From: Shinisaurus crocodilurus
Lineage: Eukaryota; Chordata; Lepidosauria; Squamata; Shinisauridae
DNA length: 64,000 nt
Assembly (NCBI GenBank): GCA_021292165.1
Contig: CM037883.1
Span: 9,005,434 to 9,069,433 of the forward strand
Reading direction: 5' to 3'
Position 1 is the first letter of the stretch. Each line of letters opens with the position of its first letter. The notes beneath the pieces were generated by a model. It had not been told where the DNA came from. It made no database searches and worked only from the letters and a program-made list of their open reading frames with translations. A program made the position numbers and the translations under genes. This document shows, piece after piece, positions 30,062 to 40,059 of the stretch.

Positions 30062-30345
30062 TAGGGATGTGCCGCCGACATTGGGAAGTCTGGCTCATTT
30101 GAGCTTGACAGACTTCCAGCCTGCTTCCAACCTGATAGTCAACCAAGACATTCTCATTGAACTTTTGAACATATTCTTTTCACAAAATATAAACTTTTGT
30201 ATGCATTTTACCTTAAAATATGCATTTTGGTATGCATTTTTATACATTTTGGCACATACTTTGAGCCAAAAACTGTATAACAAAATGCAGATACGTGCAA
30301 ACGTCAAAGGATATCTGATCCTTGAATTAGTCTGAGAGGTATGAA
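30062..30345. repeat. AT-rich TAGGGATG-family MITE
   Basis: Starts TAGGGATGTGCCG, with a core of 'atgcattttaccttaaaata' and 'tgcattttggtatgcatttt'. The right end is degenerate. Confidence 0.55.
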
Positions 30346-30610
30346 TCAGGTCAGTTTGCTTAAAAATGCAGATGCAACAAAATCCTCAAGCATACCTACC
30401 TGTAAGTAGGGTGTGAAGGTAACAGCCTTCCCCTGCTGTCAATTCCCATCAACTGGTATTTAGCTGCATACTGTCTCTGAATCTTAAAGTTCTATATAGA
30501 CATCATGACTAAACAGCCATAGGTAGAGTTACTTTCCATAAGCCTAACCCCCTTTTAGAGGGATCTAAGCTAATGGCTATATCACCACATACTGTGGCAA
30601 TGAATTCGAT
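30346..30610 (-). mobile_element. CR1-type scrap at 30535-30610; rest unassigned
   Basis: 'taacccccttttagagggat', 'ctaatggctatatcaccaca' and 'tggcaatgaattcgatat' are the reverse complement of a CR1 3' region. The first 190 bp are unassigned. Confidence 0.5.
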
Positions 30611-31160
30611 ATTTTTTTATTATTATTTTTATTATACGGTCACGGACCCAACAAAAACAATATTGGACATCATTAAACGGATAAAAACATCATTAAACAG
30701 ATAAAAACGGATAAAAAATAATGATTTAAAATCATTAAATCATTATACAACAACAAACGTTATTAAAACATACACCAGTTTAAAACATCTTAAGATAACC
30801 AAAAACAAGATCCTACTATTGAAGTTACATTTATGATGGAGGAATTGCCTTATGAGTCCTTAGTACAGAAAAAAGAAACTTAGCTACTGCCTCTGTTGTT
30901 GGTTTACACGTCCCTGCCACTCAGGTACTGGTCTGGTGACCTCCCAGGGCATTTCCTCATAATAGGGCCAAGAAGTCTGTTTCGTTCCTCCCTGTGGAGG
31001 CTGCATTCCAAAAAAATGTGCTCTAAGGATTCGACCGCCTCATCTCCAGAACCACACAATCGATCCTCATATGGTTTGCCCTGAAAGCACCCTACTAAAA
31101 TTGCAGAGGGGAAGCAATTAAATCTTGCCCTTGAGAAAATATTGCGATATTCCATATATT
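30611..31160 (-). pseudogene. Decayed LINE C-terminal region with a CxC...HxxxxC motif
   Basis: Minus-strand codons 31155-30904 include RLCGSGDEAVESLEHIFLEC, a zinc-knuckle-like pattern found near the C-terminus of several non-LTR retrotransposon proteins, followed by REERNRLLGPIM. Downstream lies an AT-rich 3' region with 'aaaacggataaaa' phrases. It is truncated at the 5' end and clearly dead. The clade is not certain. Confidence 0.6.
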
Positions 31161-31293
31161 ATGTGTTGTATAAAGAAATTTATTTATTATATTTATTAAT
31201 TTATTATATTTTTAAATCGCCCATCTGGCCAGTCACTCAGCCAGATTTAAAGTGTTTAAATACTTTAAACATGCGCACATGCACACGCACACA

Positions 31294-31326
<33 letters not shown>

Positions 31327-31328
31327 TG
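31161..31328. repeat. L2-type tail (minus) and (CA)n microsatellite
   Basis: 31176-31246 has TTTA repeats and 'aatcgcccatctggccagtc', the reverse of the L2-type tail. A degenerate then perfect (CA)n array follows to 31324. Confidence 0.75.
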
Positions 31329-31331
31329 TTC

Positions 31332-31577
31332 TAAGGCAGTATCCAATGCTACTAGAGTGCTGGTGTAAATCAACACTAGCATAACACCATTAGTGCTCGC
31401 TAGGCAAAGTGGGGAAAGCAGCAATTTGCCACCAAATATCAACAGCCAACCACACTGCCAATTTTTGGTGGCCAATTATTACTTTTTCTCTGTGCCTAGC
31501 AAGCACATAAATCATTGGTTTATGATTCCACAACATTGTTAGTGCTACTGCTGCGATAGCATTGGGCACTGCCCTAA
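31332..31577. mobile_element. Foldback MITE with TAA duplication, Harbinger-like
   Basis: The body 31335-31574 has ends GGCAGTATCCAATGCTA and ATAGCATTGGGCACTGCCC. The interior pairs 'agtgctcgctaggca' with 'tgcctagcaagcac' and 'gccaccaaatatcaac' with 'tttttggtggc'. TAA flanks both sides, the 3-bp target typical of PIF/Harbinger elements. Confidence 0.75.
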
Positions 31578-31691
31578 ATCCACTGCCGAACAATTTAATT
31601 TGAAGACCCCCAACTCTATCATCTTTGAGAAAGAGAAGGCAAACAATTTCTCTCTAATCACACTCTCTACTGTTGTTGTTATTTTTTAAAA

Positions 31692-31723
<32 letters not shown>

Positions 31724-32299
31724 ATAATAATAATAATTGAACATGTCCCCCTCAGTTACCCACCATTCCTAGATGGTGACCAGATTCACTCACTCTTGCA
31801 CACTGATATATATGAATAATGTGTGAGCAAGCCAGGAGCTCCCTCTGGTCATATGGCAGGGGAAGTTAGTACAGAATGATGAATAACAACAGCTCCCTAG
31901 GTAGCCATAATTTTTAGAGATGAACTTTTGCATTTTGCCCAAGAGGTGCATGTTATGGCCAAAAATGTCATCTATTTGATAGTTACATTGACTTAATATG
32001 AAAGTAAATTAACTCCAGGCTGGCATATCATAAGCATAAGTTATTTTAATCACCTCTCCATTGTATGGGGAAGAATCCAAAACATCCACTTAGATTTCTT
32101 CATTCAAGCAGTTGGATACATTTCTGTCCCTTGGGTAAGTCCAGTGAAAGCAGGGTTACTTCAGAGAGAAATTTGGCACTAGGTGCCAATCATTCTGTGC
32201 TACTTCAAGAACAATTGGGCTAAAAGTGTCTTTGTTCCCAAATAGAATGACACTCTACAGTTGTAAAAAAAAGAGTGATGCAGAGCTCCCAATTCCTGC
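31578..32299. repeat. (TAC)n(TAA)n microsatellite in unassigned DNA
   Basis: The compound microsatellite spans 31692-31735. The rest has no repeat partner and no recognisable exon. Confidence 0.5.
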
Positions 32300-32422
32300 T
32301 TAAGGGCACAATCCTATGCAAGTTTAGACAGAAAAAAGGCCTACAACTCATGTTGGCTGATGCATGCTGGGAATTATAGGTCTTTTTTCCCCCAGTATAA
32401 ACTTGCATAGGATTGCACCTTA
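32300..32422. mobile_element. Harbinger-type MITE with TTA duplication
   Basis: The 117-bp body (32303-32419) has ends AGGGCACAATCCTATGCAAG and CTTGCATAGGATTGCACC, with TTA on both sides. Inner arms 'gacagaaaaaaggcc' and 'aggtcttttttccccc' also pair. A half copy lies at 45.96 kb. It is part of the most frequent short MITE group in the window. Confidence 0.85.
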
Positions 32423-32439
32423 ACATACACAGCAAGCAT

Positions 32440-32700
32440 AATTGAGAATATAAAGATGGTGGGATCTTGTAGGCTATTCAGTCCAACCACTTGCTTGATG
32501 CATGGAATCCAGTGCTAAAGCATCCCCAAGAGATGGCTGATCAGGCTCTACTTGAAGACCTCCAGAGGGGGAGATCCCACCACCTGGTTGGTTCCATTGC
32601 CCTCTTTTCGGTGACAGTTGTTCAGGTATTTGATGAGTGCTGACCAGCCTCTGCTTGAAGACCTCCAGCAAGGGAGAGCCCTGCCAAATACACTTCTAAA
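32440..32700 (-). mobile_element. CR1 LINE 3' fragment with an internal duplication
   Basis: 'gtccaaccacttgcttgatg' and 'agcatccccaagagatggct' fit the reverse complement of a CR1 3' UTR. The phrase 'cttgaagacctccag' occurs twice (32552 and 32656), so two overlapping CR1 pieces or a local duplication are present. Confidence 0.7.
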
Positions 32701-33334
32701 TACACTCTAAACTAGATAGAAAATTACAATTCATGACTTTGAATGGTGGGCACTTGTAATGCAAGGGCATTTCTTGGCCTGTGCCCATAAGGCTCCAACC
32801 CCGTGTCTGTTTCCCAGGGCCCTGGATCTATTCCCTATGGCCCTGATGCCAATGGGAGGATTCTTTATTAGCTTAACTAAGAAAGAAATCTTCCACTGGC
32901 ATCAATGCAGATGCAGGGAGTGATTTTCAAGGGGGCTTGCAGCTGGGAAGGGAAGAGTTCCCCTTCCCATCCCCACAAGCTGGTCCACCCACCTAAAATC
33001 TGGATATCAGAGACACAGCTCTCTCCCCACCCCTCTCTCCCTTACACACACACACACACACACACACATTGTTATTGTCTGTTGCAGAGGTGCTACTGAA
33101 AGAAAAGAAAAGTGGAGGGCTGAGAGCTCAGTATCCACACACTCTGCTGCTCTCCCATGTTCTTGCCTCACAAAGTAGCATCTGTCAGCTACAGTCCTCT
33201 GCACAGGCATGCAGTGTGTTGTGTAAATAATTTTACAAATAAGGAGACTGGATTGTTGCTGGTTGTCAGCATGGATAGCCATTCCCCAGAGTTAAAGGTT
33301 CAGGAGATTTAGATCAGGATCTGAAGAAGCATAT
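32701..33334. other. Unassigned DNA with a (CA)n tract
   Basis: (AC)n at 33044-33068. No gene or shared repeat recognised. Open frames with VCVCVC strings translate the CA tract. Confidence 0.5.
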
Positions 33335-33657
33335 TTGAGAGTGAGTCAGCCAACTGAATGCTCTGAGCATGCCCACAAGCAACATCGGAGGTCAAGAGGA
33401 TGCATAGATGAAGGAAGCATGTCACACATTATTTTTTTGACAAGCAGTGGGGGAGGGATGACTCTTGCATTGGACTATAGTGGCCGCTCACTAAAAACAT
33501 GGCTTTTCAGGCAGGTATATGGGGTGGGTTAGGATTTTTTAAAATACTGATATTGTTTTAATTGTGTTTTACCATGATTGTACATCGCCCACGGTGGCCG
33601 GGTGACCAGCCAGATGGGCAATTTTAAAATATAATAAAATAAATAAATATATATATA
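33335..33657 (+). pseudogene. L2-type LINE 3' end
   Basis: Codons to about 33529 give SGRSLKTWLFRQVYGVG, the last residues of the L2-type protein. The tail follows: 'gggtgggttaggattttt', 'gtacatcgcccacggtggcc', 'cagccagatgggcaatttta' and (AATA)n. Only the last part of the protein is present. Confidence 0.7.
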
Positions 33658-34249
33658 AGGGTGCTGCCCCACTCACCCGAAGAAGAGAACCACCTCTGGG
33701 CTTAGGTTACAGGGGCAAAGATTTCCATTGAGCAGCAAAATAAATGTATTGATAGTAACAGCAGTTTGATATAGCAACCTATTACCTAGAGGCTAGAGCC
33801 TACAACATCTGGGCCAAAAACATCTGAGGACCCAAGGTTGAAGAACACTGACCTAGAGGGATGGTCAGCTCTCCCTCACCGGTGGTCTTGCAGCTGGACA
33901 GTCGGCTGCTTGAAGACCAAACTCGGGGGATTGCCTGCATTGAGCATGGGGCTTGTGTACTAGACGTCCTACAATGTTTCCTCCAAATCTACAAGTCTAT
34001 GATTCTATACCTGTTGCTTAGTTACAACCTGACCTTCAACTTAATGCCAGCCTTCTCTATATGCTTTTGAGGAGCAGTTGCACACATTTCCAGAATCTTT
34101 TATTCACACATGATACAATATTGGATAGATGTGAGGGGGGGAGGGCAGAGATGAAAAATGATGTATCTCTGCAATTCAAGAAAGCAGAATGGGTTATTTA
34201 TCTCCCCGCGCCCCAATCTTTTTCATGTAACTATCATACCAACTAGATT
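33658..34249. repeat. hAT MITE half and CR1 tail in otherwise unassigned DNA
   Basis: 33800-33850 (acatctgaggacccaaggtt) matches one half of the 8.3-kb palindromic MITE. 33925-34010 (ctgcattgagcatggggctt, agtctatgattctat) is a plus-strand CR1 tail. The rest is unassigned. Confidence 0.5.
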
Positions 34250-34480
34250 TTAATAGAGAGGGTGCACACAGGAGATTAATGAGGCTTTCCTGATTTTGGC
34301 ACTGTGGCTAGAAATTTATCGTAATAAATGAACCCTATGAATATTGGAAATCGATACGGCTTTGTGCGGCACAGCTCGGGAATGATTAGACTGCTTCTTT
34401 TCAATTAGATATAATCTTGAAAATATCATGAAAGAAGAAGGAAAATGCAATTAGGCAGGTGGAGATAGTTTGTTCAAACG
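34250..34480. other. Candidate conserved non-coding element
   Basis: A repeat-free block with 'gagattaatgaggctttcct', 'cggcacagctcgggaatgat' and 'tcaattagatataatc'. Even composition, several TAAT/ATTA homeodomain-type cores and no shared copy elsewhere make it the best-looking candidate in the window for a conserved regulatory element. Conservation itself cannot be shown here. Confidence 0.35.
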
Positions 34481-35184
34481 TGACACATTTGAAATAGAAA
34501 TTCTTTGGAAATGCCCATAGTTCTGAGCTTCTCTGGCTCATTGAATCTTCTGTCCCCCCCGGACAAATATTCTGTTAACAGTAGAGCTGCATGCAAATGG
34601 CTTCTCAATATTCTCCATCTTATTTGTGAGCAGAGAAATTTGGAAGACAATTTCACCAAATTTCTCCAGGGGGAGAAGAAATTCTCCAGCGGTTTCTCAC
34701 AGGCAGGGCTCACCATTGGCACGGGTGGTCACGCAGCTTCTTTCTTTCTTTCTTTCTTTCTTTTATCCTACAGGTTTTTGTTTTGCTTTGTTTTCACTTG
34801 CCACTGCAAGTGGCAACAGCATCAACTAGGTTGGCATCCGGACACCCATTTTACTTCCTCCACAATGACAGTGTTGTTTCGAGCTCCAGGGAAGAGGTGG
34901 AGCTAGTCCTGTGCTAGAATCTGTCTTCCAATTTCCTGATAGTTCTCCCATCCACCCAATGGAATAGGCTTCTCTTGTTCTATCTAATTCTCAGGGTGAT
35001 TTAAATTTATTTTTGTAGCATTTTTGAGGTTACCTAATCACTGCGAAGTCAAGTGGTTGACGTGTGTGTGTGTGTGTGTGTGTGTTCTTTCTATTGCACA
35101 TCCCTCCATTACTCTTCATTACTCTGCAGCCTCCCCAGCTACCTTTGCTTCCTGATCTGGGGGGGGGGGAACCTATGGGAGAAA
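34481..35184. other. Unassigned DNA with (TTTC)n and (GT)n tracts
   Basis: A (CTTT)n tract at 34738-34762 and a (GT)n tract at 35060-35085. The 133-codon plus-strand open frame at 34505-34906 runs through the CTTT tract (SFFLSFF) and has no recognisable domain. Confidence 0.45.
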
Positions 35185-35186
35185 TG

Positions 35187-35407
35187 ATTTATTTATTTAT
35201 ATCCCTCCTATTTTTCCTGCAAGGAACCCATGGTGGCTTACATAATCCTCCTCCTCTCCATTTTATCCTCACAACAACCCTGTGAGGTAGGTTAGGCTGA
35301 GAGTCAGTGACTGGCCCGAAGTCCCCCCGTGAGCTCTATGACTGAGTGGGGACTAGAACCCGGATCTCCCAAGTCCCAGTCCAACACTCTCACCACTATA
35401 CCACACT
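35187..35407 (-). mobile_element. Sauria SINE
   Basis: Reverse complement from the (AAAT) tail through 'caaccctgtgaggtaggtta' and 'cactgagtgg'-like to 'caccactataccacac'. Box B reads 'ctagaacccgga' in reverse. Full length or nearly so. Confidence 0.9.
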
Positions 35408-35569
35408 TTTTCTCAGTGTTGCAGCCTAGAAATGCTTAATGATTAAAGTAAGAAATAATAGAGTGGTTGCTGGGCAGGAGTGGGTGGATAAGAATTAGCT
35501 GAAAGAAGTGGAAGCTGCTGCAAATCATGCATTATCTGATTCTGGAATTAGGTTTAGATCCCCCCCCCT
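35408..35569. other. No recognised feature
   Basis: Short unassigned spacer with a C8 run at 35560. Confidence 0.35.
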
Positions 35570-35895
35570 CAAGTTTTAGAGTTGTGTGAGGATTTTGTTT
35601 GGGGGTGGAAGTCTGATGAACTCGCCGGGCTCGACCCCCCGAACTCTGTCCCACCTACCTGCTTTCCCAACTCGACTCTAGTTTCCCTGACCCGAACCGG
35701 GGAAGTGACTTTGGGGTTCCCGGCAGAACACTTTTTACGTAGAAAATGGTGTAAGATATATTAAAAATGGCCTGTGATTTGCGCAAGTTACTCAAATTGC
35801 AACCACTTTTAATGTACCTTATGCCATTTTCTACATAAAAAGTAGTCTGAGCGTCCAGCAAGTCGGGTGGTCGGTGGATCGCCCACCACTAGTTA
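35570..35895. repeat. GC/AT-mixed foldback element related to the 16.8-kb foldback
   Basis: Arms 'ctttttacgtagaaaatggt' and 'gccattttctacataaaaag' pair around 'aagatatattaaaaatggcc', and outer words 'gttcccggcagaac' echo the 16.8-kb element. The ends are GC-rich (gatgaactcgccgggctcga; tggatcgcccaccacta). Confidence 0.6.
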
Positions 35896-37432
35896 AACTG
35901 GGTTTTAGGAGAAGTGGAAAGCAGGGCAGAACAAACCCATGAAAAATAAAGGAGCGGAATGGAGGAAATCAGCTCATCCATACGGTGAACGCTGTTATCA
36001 ATTCAAAGGGAAGAATACAAGCTGGCTACAGCCAGACACAGAACGATAGCTTAGATTGGCCTTTCGTATGATCCAGCAAGTCAGTTCTCATGTTCCTAAG
36101 AATGAGGGCAAGAATCAATTATGCACTCTAATCATAGAACTGCAGACTTTACAAGACAGCAAGAAGCGGTAAACTGTTTCAAAGCTCAATCTGACTCATC
36201 CTTCCCTATTCAGTTTAGATTACACACACACACACACACACACACCACATACACCCCTTTTCACCAAGGTTAATCTCGAATTTGTCCATACTCCAGGATA
36301 ATTCTGAAGCAGCCCCACTAAACAATTTTGGTCAGTTTGGAGAGTGCAATTTGGTATGTGCAGGTTGTCCTGGGCATCCATTGAGAACAGCTCCAGTGTG
36401 TTCTAATAAGTAGTACAGCACATTAAAAAGAGCCTTAATTCCGGATGCATTTGATCTTCCCTCAAGAATCTTCAAAGACTGTTGACCTTTATGACTTTCC
36501 CTAGTGGGGGGAAAAGCCCGTGGGGCTCACTTGGACTAGCAAGACTGATGACATTTTAAAAGAACTGCATATTTCAAAGCATGGACTTTTTATGCAATAG
36601 CATCTCTCTCTTTTTTTCTTCTCTTTTTTTTTCAGATCCTTGAAAATAGTAACTTGTTTGCTTATAAGTATGGAATTATAGCAAGAGTCAAACACATATT
36701 TCTGTCCTACTAGTCTGGCAGGGAAGTCTGACTTGAGGTTTGCCTGCACCTGGGGCTACTACGCACCTTTGCATCAATGTCTTGACCAGCACTGTTTCTT
36801 CCATCAGTGTACTGTTCCTCTGACTTTAGCCTCTGTTTGATCTTTGTGCTAGAGCAGTTTGTCCTCTGTTTTCTCGGCTGCGACCTTTGTTCACCTTGAG
36901 GCCTAGGGCAGAAGAAGACATTAGGTCAAACCCAAGCAGAAGTCAAGCTCCGGGGAGGTGGGTTCCAGAACCAGCAGTGCATGTGCATGGGGGGAGCTGA
37001 CTGTCGGTCTTATTTGGCCAGAAGCAGATATATACTATGTATGCATGTACTGAGAATTTCATTTCTGTTCACAATCATGCTGAACATGAACATGTCCCAT
37101 TTACAATCCTGAATCCCCAGGAGCATTAAAAAAAATAAAAAAAAAAAGTTTGCACATTCCCTCCCCACTAAAGTTGTCTTGGCAAATCCAGGTCTGGGAT
37201 TACCCACTGCTTGAGATAATATCTGGTTGCCCCCACACCTAGAATGGGACTTGAGGCAACAATGATAGATTCTGATCAGAGCCACAATTCTATTTTTGTG
37301 GCTGCAAACATGGTTTGTCCTTCAGTCCTGACTTCTGGGCTTGCTTTTCAGTTCCACATCATGGTTGGTCCTTTGGTTCTGGTTTACTCCTGGATCCTGA
37401 TTACTGCCTTGCCCACAGCTCCTGAAGTCTTT
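35896..37432. other. Long unassigned stretch
   Basis: (AC)n at 36222-36245, C/T-rich runs near 36610 and a poly(A) run at 37128-37148. A short CR1-like phrase occurs near 36050 (cagtctt-poor, weak). No exon or RNA gene recognised. Confidence 0.35.
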
Positions 37433-37663
37433 CATTTATTTATTTATTATTTATATCCCACCTTTTTTACCTGCACAGAACCCAAGACGGCTTGCATAAT
37501 CCTCCTCCTCTCCAGTTTTATCCTCCCAACAACCCTGTGAGGTAGATTAGGCCCAGAGTCAGTGACTGGCCCCAAGTCACCCAGTGAGCTTCATGGCCTA
37601 GTAGGGAATAGAACCCAGATCTCCCAAGTCCTAGTCCAACACTCTAACCACTACAAAACGATA
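37433..37663 (-). mobile_element. Sauria SINE
   Basis: 'tatttattatttatatccca', 'caaccctgtgaggtagatta', 'gactggccccaagtcaccca' and 'ctaaccactacaaaa' in reverse orientation. More diverged in the head than other copies. Confidence 0.88.
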
Positions 37664-38409
37664 GCTCTCATGCCAAGTTGTCTTGGCATGGTGGCTGAGG
37701 GACAGGAGAAGCGGCAGGGGAGTCATCCTCAGTGCTCAGTGATGGGAGAGCAATGTCCTTAGACCAGAACAATATAGAAGGGGTGATGAGGGCTCCCCCT
37801 AAAGTGGGGTGTCTGTGACCGATCTGAGTGAGTCTTCCGCAGAACCTCAGAACCAGGGGACATGACAGATTGGAGGGGGCACAACACCAGCCAGTGGTGT
37901 GGATGAGTGAGGCAGCTGAAGAGAAGCCATGGGTAAGGCAGATGCATGCAGACACCTTTCCTCAGAATATTTGGGCCCCAGGCCAGAGGTATTCTGGGAA
38001 ATTAAGATGGCAACAACTGCCCTTTGCAATATCAGTAGCAGTGGGCACTTTTCAGCCACGGGCTCCAGAATTTGCCCCAACATGCTAAGTGCTGACACCA
38101 GCTTGTCAGATGTACAAAATGAATGCCACAAGGTGGTCCACAATTAAGTCATATGCTCATGTGATGCACTGCATGAGTATTAGACCACTTAGAAACATAG
38201 CATGCTTTCAAATGGGAGAATCCGATGCGTAATTAAGTCTGTTGTGGATAATAGAATACAACATGCAAGAAGGATAGAGATCTTCATTTTGAAAACAACC
38301 TGTTTCCTTCTGCGGAATGCAAGCATGAAGAAAAGTTAAGTATATCCAAATTTCCCCTGTGGCAAATGTTGACTTGCTTAGGCTACTCTTTGAATCATGT
38401 TGAGTTATG
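37664..38409. other. No recognised feature
   Basis: Overlapping open frames of 60-127 codons on both strands without domains, typical of non-coding DNA of low stop density. No repeat partner seen. Confidence 0.35.
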
Positions 38410-38790
38410 TAGGGATGTATGAGAATTTTGTTTCTGCTTGCAAAACATGCAAGCATGCCACATATGCAACCCAGAATGCAAATGCAAACAGGATAATGCA
38501 TTCTTCGAAAATGTTCACATATTCTTGAACATGTGCTCGTGTTTGAAAAAATACTCAAATTTTGACAAGAAAAAAGTCTGCAATGGTGCAATTTTAAAAA
38601 TGCACCATTTCACACTTTAGTCTATGGGGGGAAATTTTGCAACTTTGGAAATTTGTCCAAATTTGAGATGTATTCATTTGCACAGCTTTCACATTTGATC
38701 GCTCTCATTTTGCACAATTTCCCCATTTGTGCAAAATGAACAGAGATTGCAACCGCAAGCACAAATCGAGGAGGGATGAACAGTGAGCTG
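38410..38790. repeat. AT-rich TAGGGATG-family MITE
   Basis: Starts TAGGGATGTATGAGAATTTT. The interior 'actttagtctatgggggga', 'gcacaatttccccatttgtg' and 'aaatcgaggagggatgaaca' are shared with the 9-, 10- and 15-kb copies. Confidence 0.65.
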
Positions 38791-38794
38791 ATAT

Positions 38795-38870
38795 TATTTA
38801 TTATTTATTTGTTTCATTTATATACTGCCTAATAGCCAAAGATCTCCAGGCAGTTCACAACAATGCACAA
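38795..38870 (-). mobile_element. LINE 3' tail (L2-like)
   Basis: TTTA-rich start, then 'tatatactgcctaatagcca', 'aagatctccaggcagttcac', matching the tail at 14.06 kb. Confidence 0.6.
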
Positions 38871-39111
38871 AAACAATGTCTTCCCTGTGTTCCTGCTTCC
38901 CCTCTCAGCTCTAGGGGAAAATTTGGAGAATCTGGGTGAGCACTGGCATTGCTTGTTTGCATATTGCTATTTGATAGTACTTCTCAGCCATTTGGAGGGA
39001 AATGAATACTTAACTAAGAAGAAAAGCTTCACATTTACATTTCCTCTCGAAAAACAAACAGGACAGACAGTATGTGGGTGTTAGCAGGTTTGGCAGAAAG
39101 AGATGGATGGT
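38871..39111. other. No recognised feature
   Basis: Unassigned DNA between a LINE tail and the hAT-type element. Confidence 0.35.
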
Positions 39112-39807
39112 TCTGAAGCCAGGAATGGGGACTCGGACTCCAGGACTCGACTCGTGAGTCGGACTGAGTCCCCCCTCTGACTCGAGTCAGACTCGAGTCC
39201 CAATATTTTTAATGGGACTCAAGACTCGACTCGGGACTTGAGACCAAGGACTCGTGTTCCAAAATCGTGTTCCTCAAATGCAACATGGATAGGTTTTAGG
39301 GAGTACAGCAAGTTTATTTTTAAAAATCATTTTCCTAAAATGCAACCTTTCAGGCATTTTGGGTTTGGCTGCCTCTGCCTGCCTGTTTGGGGTTCCCAGC
39401 CTCCTCTGCCTGCCTGCTCTCTTCTTAACCAGTTCCACAATTTGAATTGTCCAAGACAAAGGCCTCTGCCTGCCTGCTTTGGGGTTCCCTGCCTCCTCTG
39501 CCTGCCTGGTTATTTTGGGTTTGTCTGCCTGGTCTGTTCTTGCCAAAATCAGTTGCAGAGTTTTGAAATAAAAAGGCACACTTGTGCCTAGAATTTATTT
39601 AAGCCACACATCTGAAATAGCCTTATTTTGTTGGGGAAAACCCCCATTGATTTTAATAGGGACTCGTGGAGTCAGCGTTGGGAGTGACTTGTTACTCGTG
39701 AGTCACCATTTTGGACCAAGGACTTGGACTCGGACTCAAGGGTCCAAAGACTCGTGACTCGACTCGTGACTCGAAACCAAGGACTCTTCAACATCCCTGT
39801 CTGAAGC
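39112..39807. mobile_element. 680-bp hAT-type element with GACTC-rich ends, exact 8-bp duplication TCTGAAGC
   Basis: The body 39120-39799 starts CAGGAATGGGGACTCGGAC and ends CTCTTCAACATCCCTG between exact TCTGAAGC duplications (39112-39119 and 39800-39807). The outer 130 bp on each side are packed with ACTCG/CGAGT and GACTC/GAGTC words in both orientations. Such subterminal arrays bind transposase in known hAT elements; binding here is inference. The middle holds two diverged copies of a roughly 105-bp unit (gcctctgcctgcctg...ggggttccc). No transposase is encoded; the 100-117-codon frames are repeat translations. Confidence 0.9.
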
Positions 39808-40059
39808 TTTGAGGGCTGTCCATTAGAAAGCTCTAATAAATGGTCTTATATTGCCAATTAACATTGCTCATAGAAAATTAAAGGCAAATTTGGAGGTACC
39901 CACTTAGGCAAAATATCTGAGGAATTTAGAAAGAAGATTAGGACCAGCAAAAATCCTCAAGGACAAGGTGAGAGTTGAACTGGGGGAAATGTGGAATGTC
40001 TCTCCCCCATTTACATTCACTTCAAACAGGTCCAAGGGAATGTGCACACCTGCAATCAT
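39808..40059. other. No recognised feature
   Basis: Unassigned DNA immediately 5' of the CR1 fragment. Confidence 0.35.

Noticed and set aside
30904..31155. Zinc-finger gene fragment
   Set aside because: The CxC...H...C pattern and context fit a LINE C-terminus better, with a LINE-like AT-rich tail downstream.
34505..34906. 133-codon open frame as an exon
   Set aside because: It runs through a (CTTT)n tract and has no domain or splice context.
39120..39799. GACTC-rich block as a satellite or recombination array
   Set aside because: Exact 8-bp duplications and CAGG/CCTG ends show it is a single transposed element.
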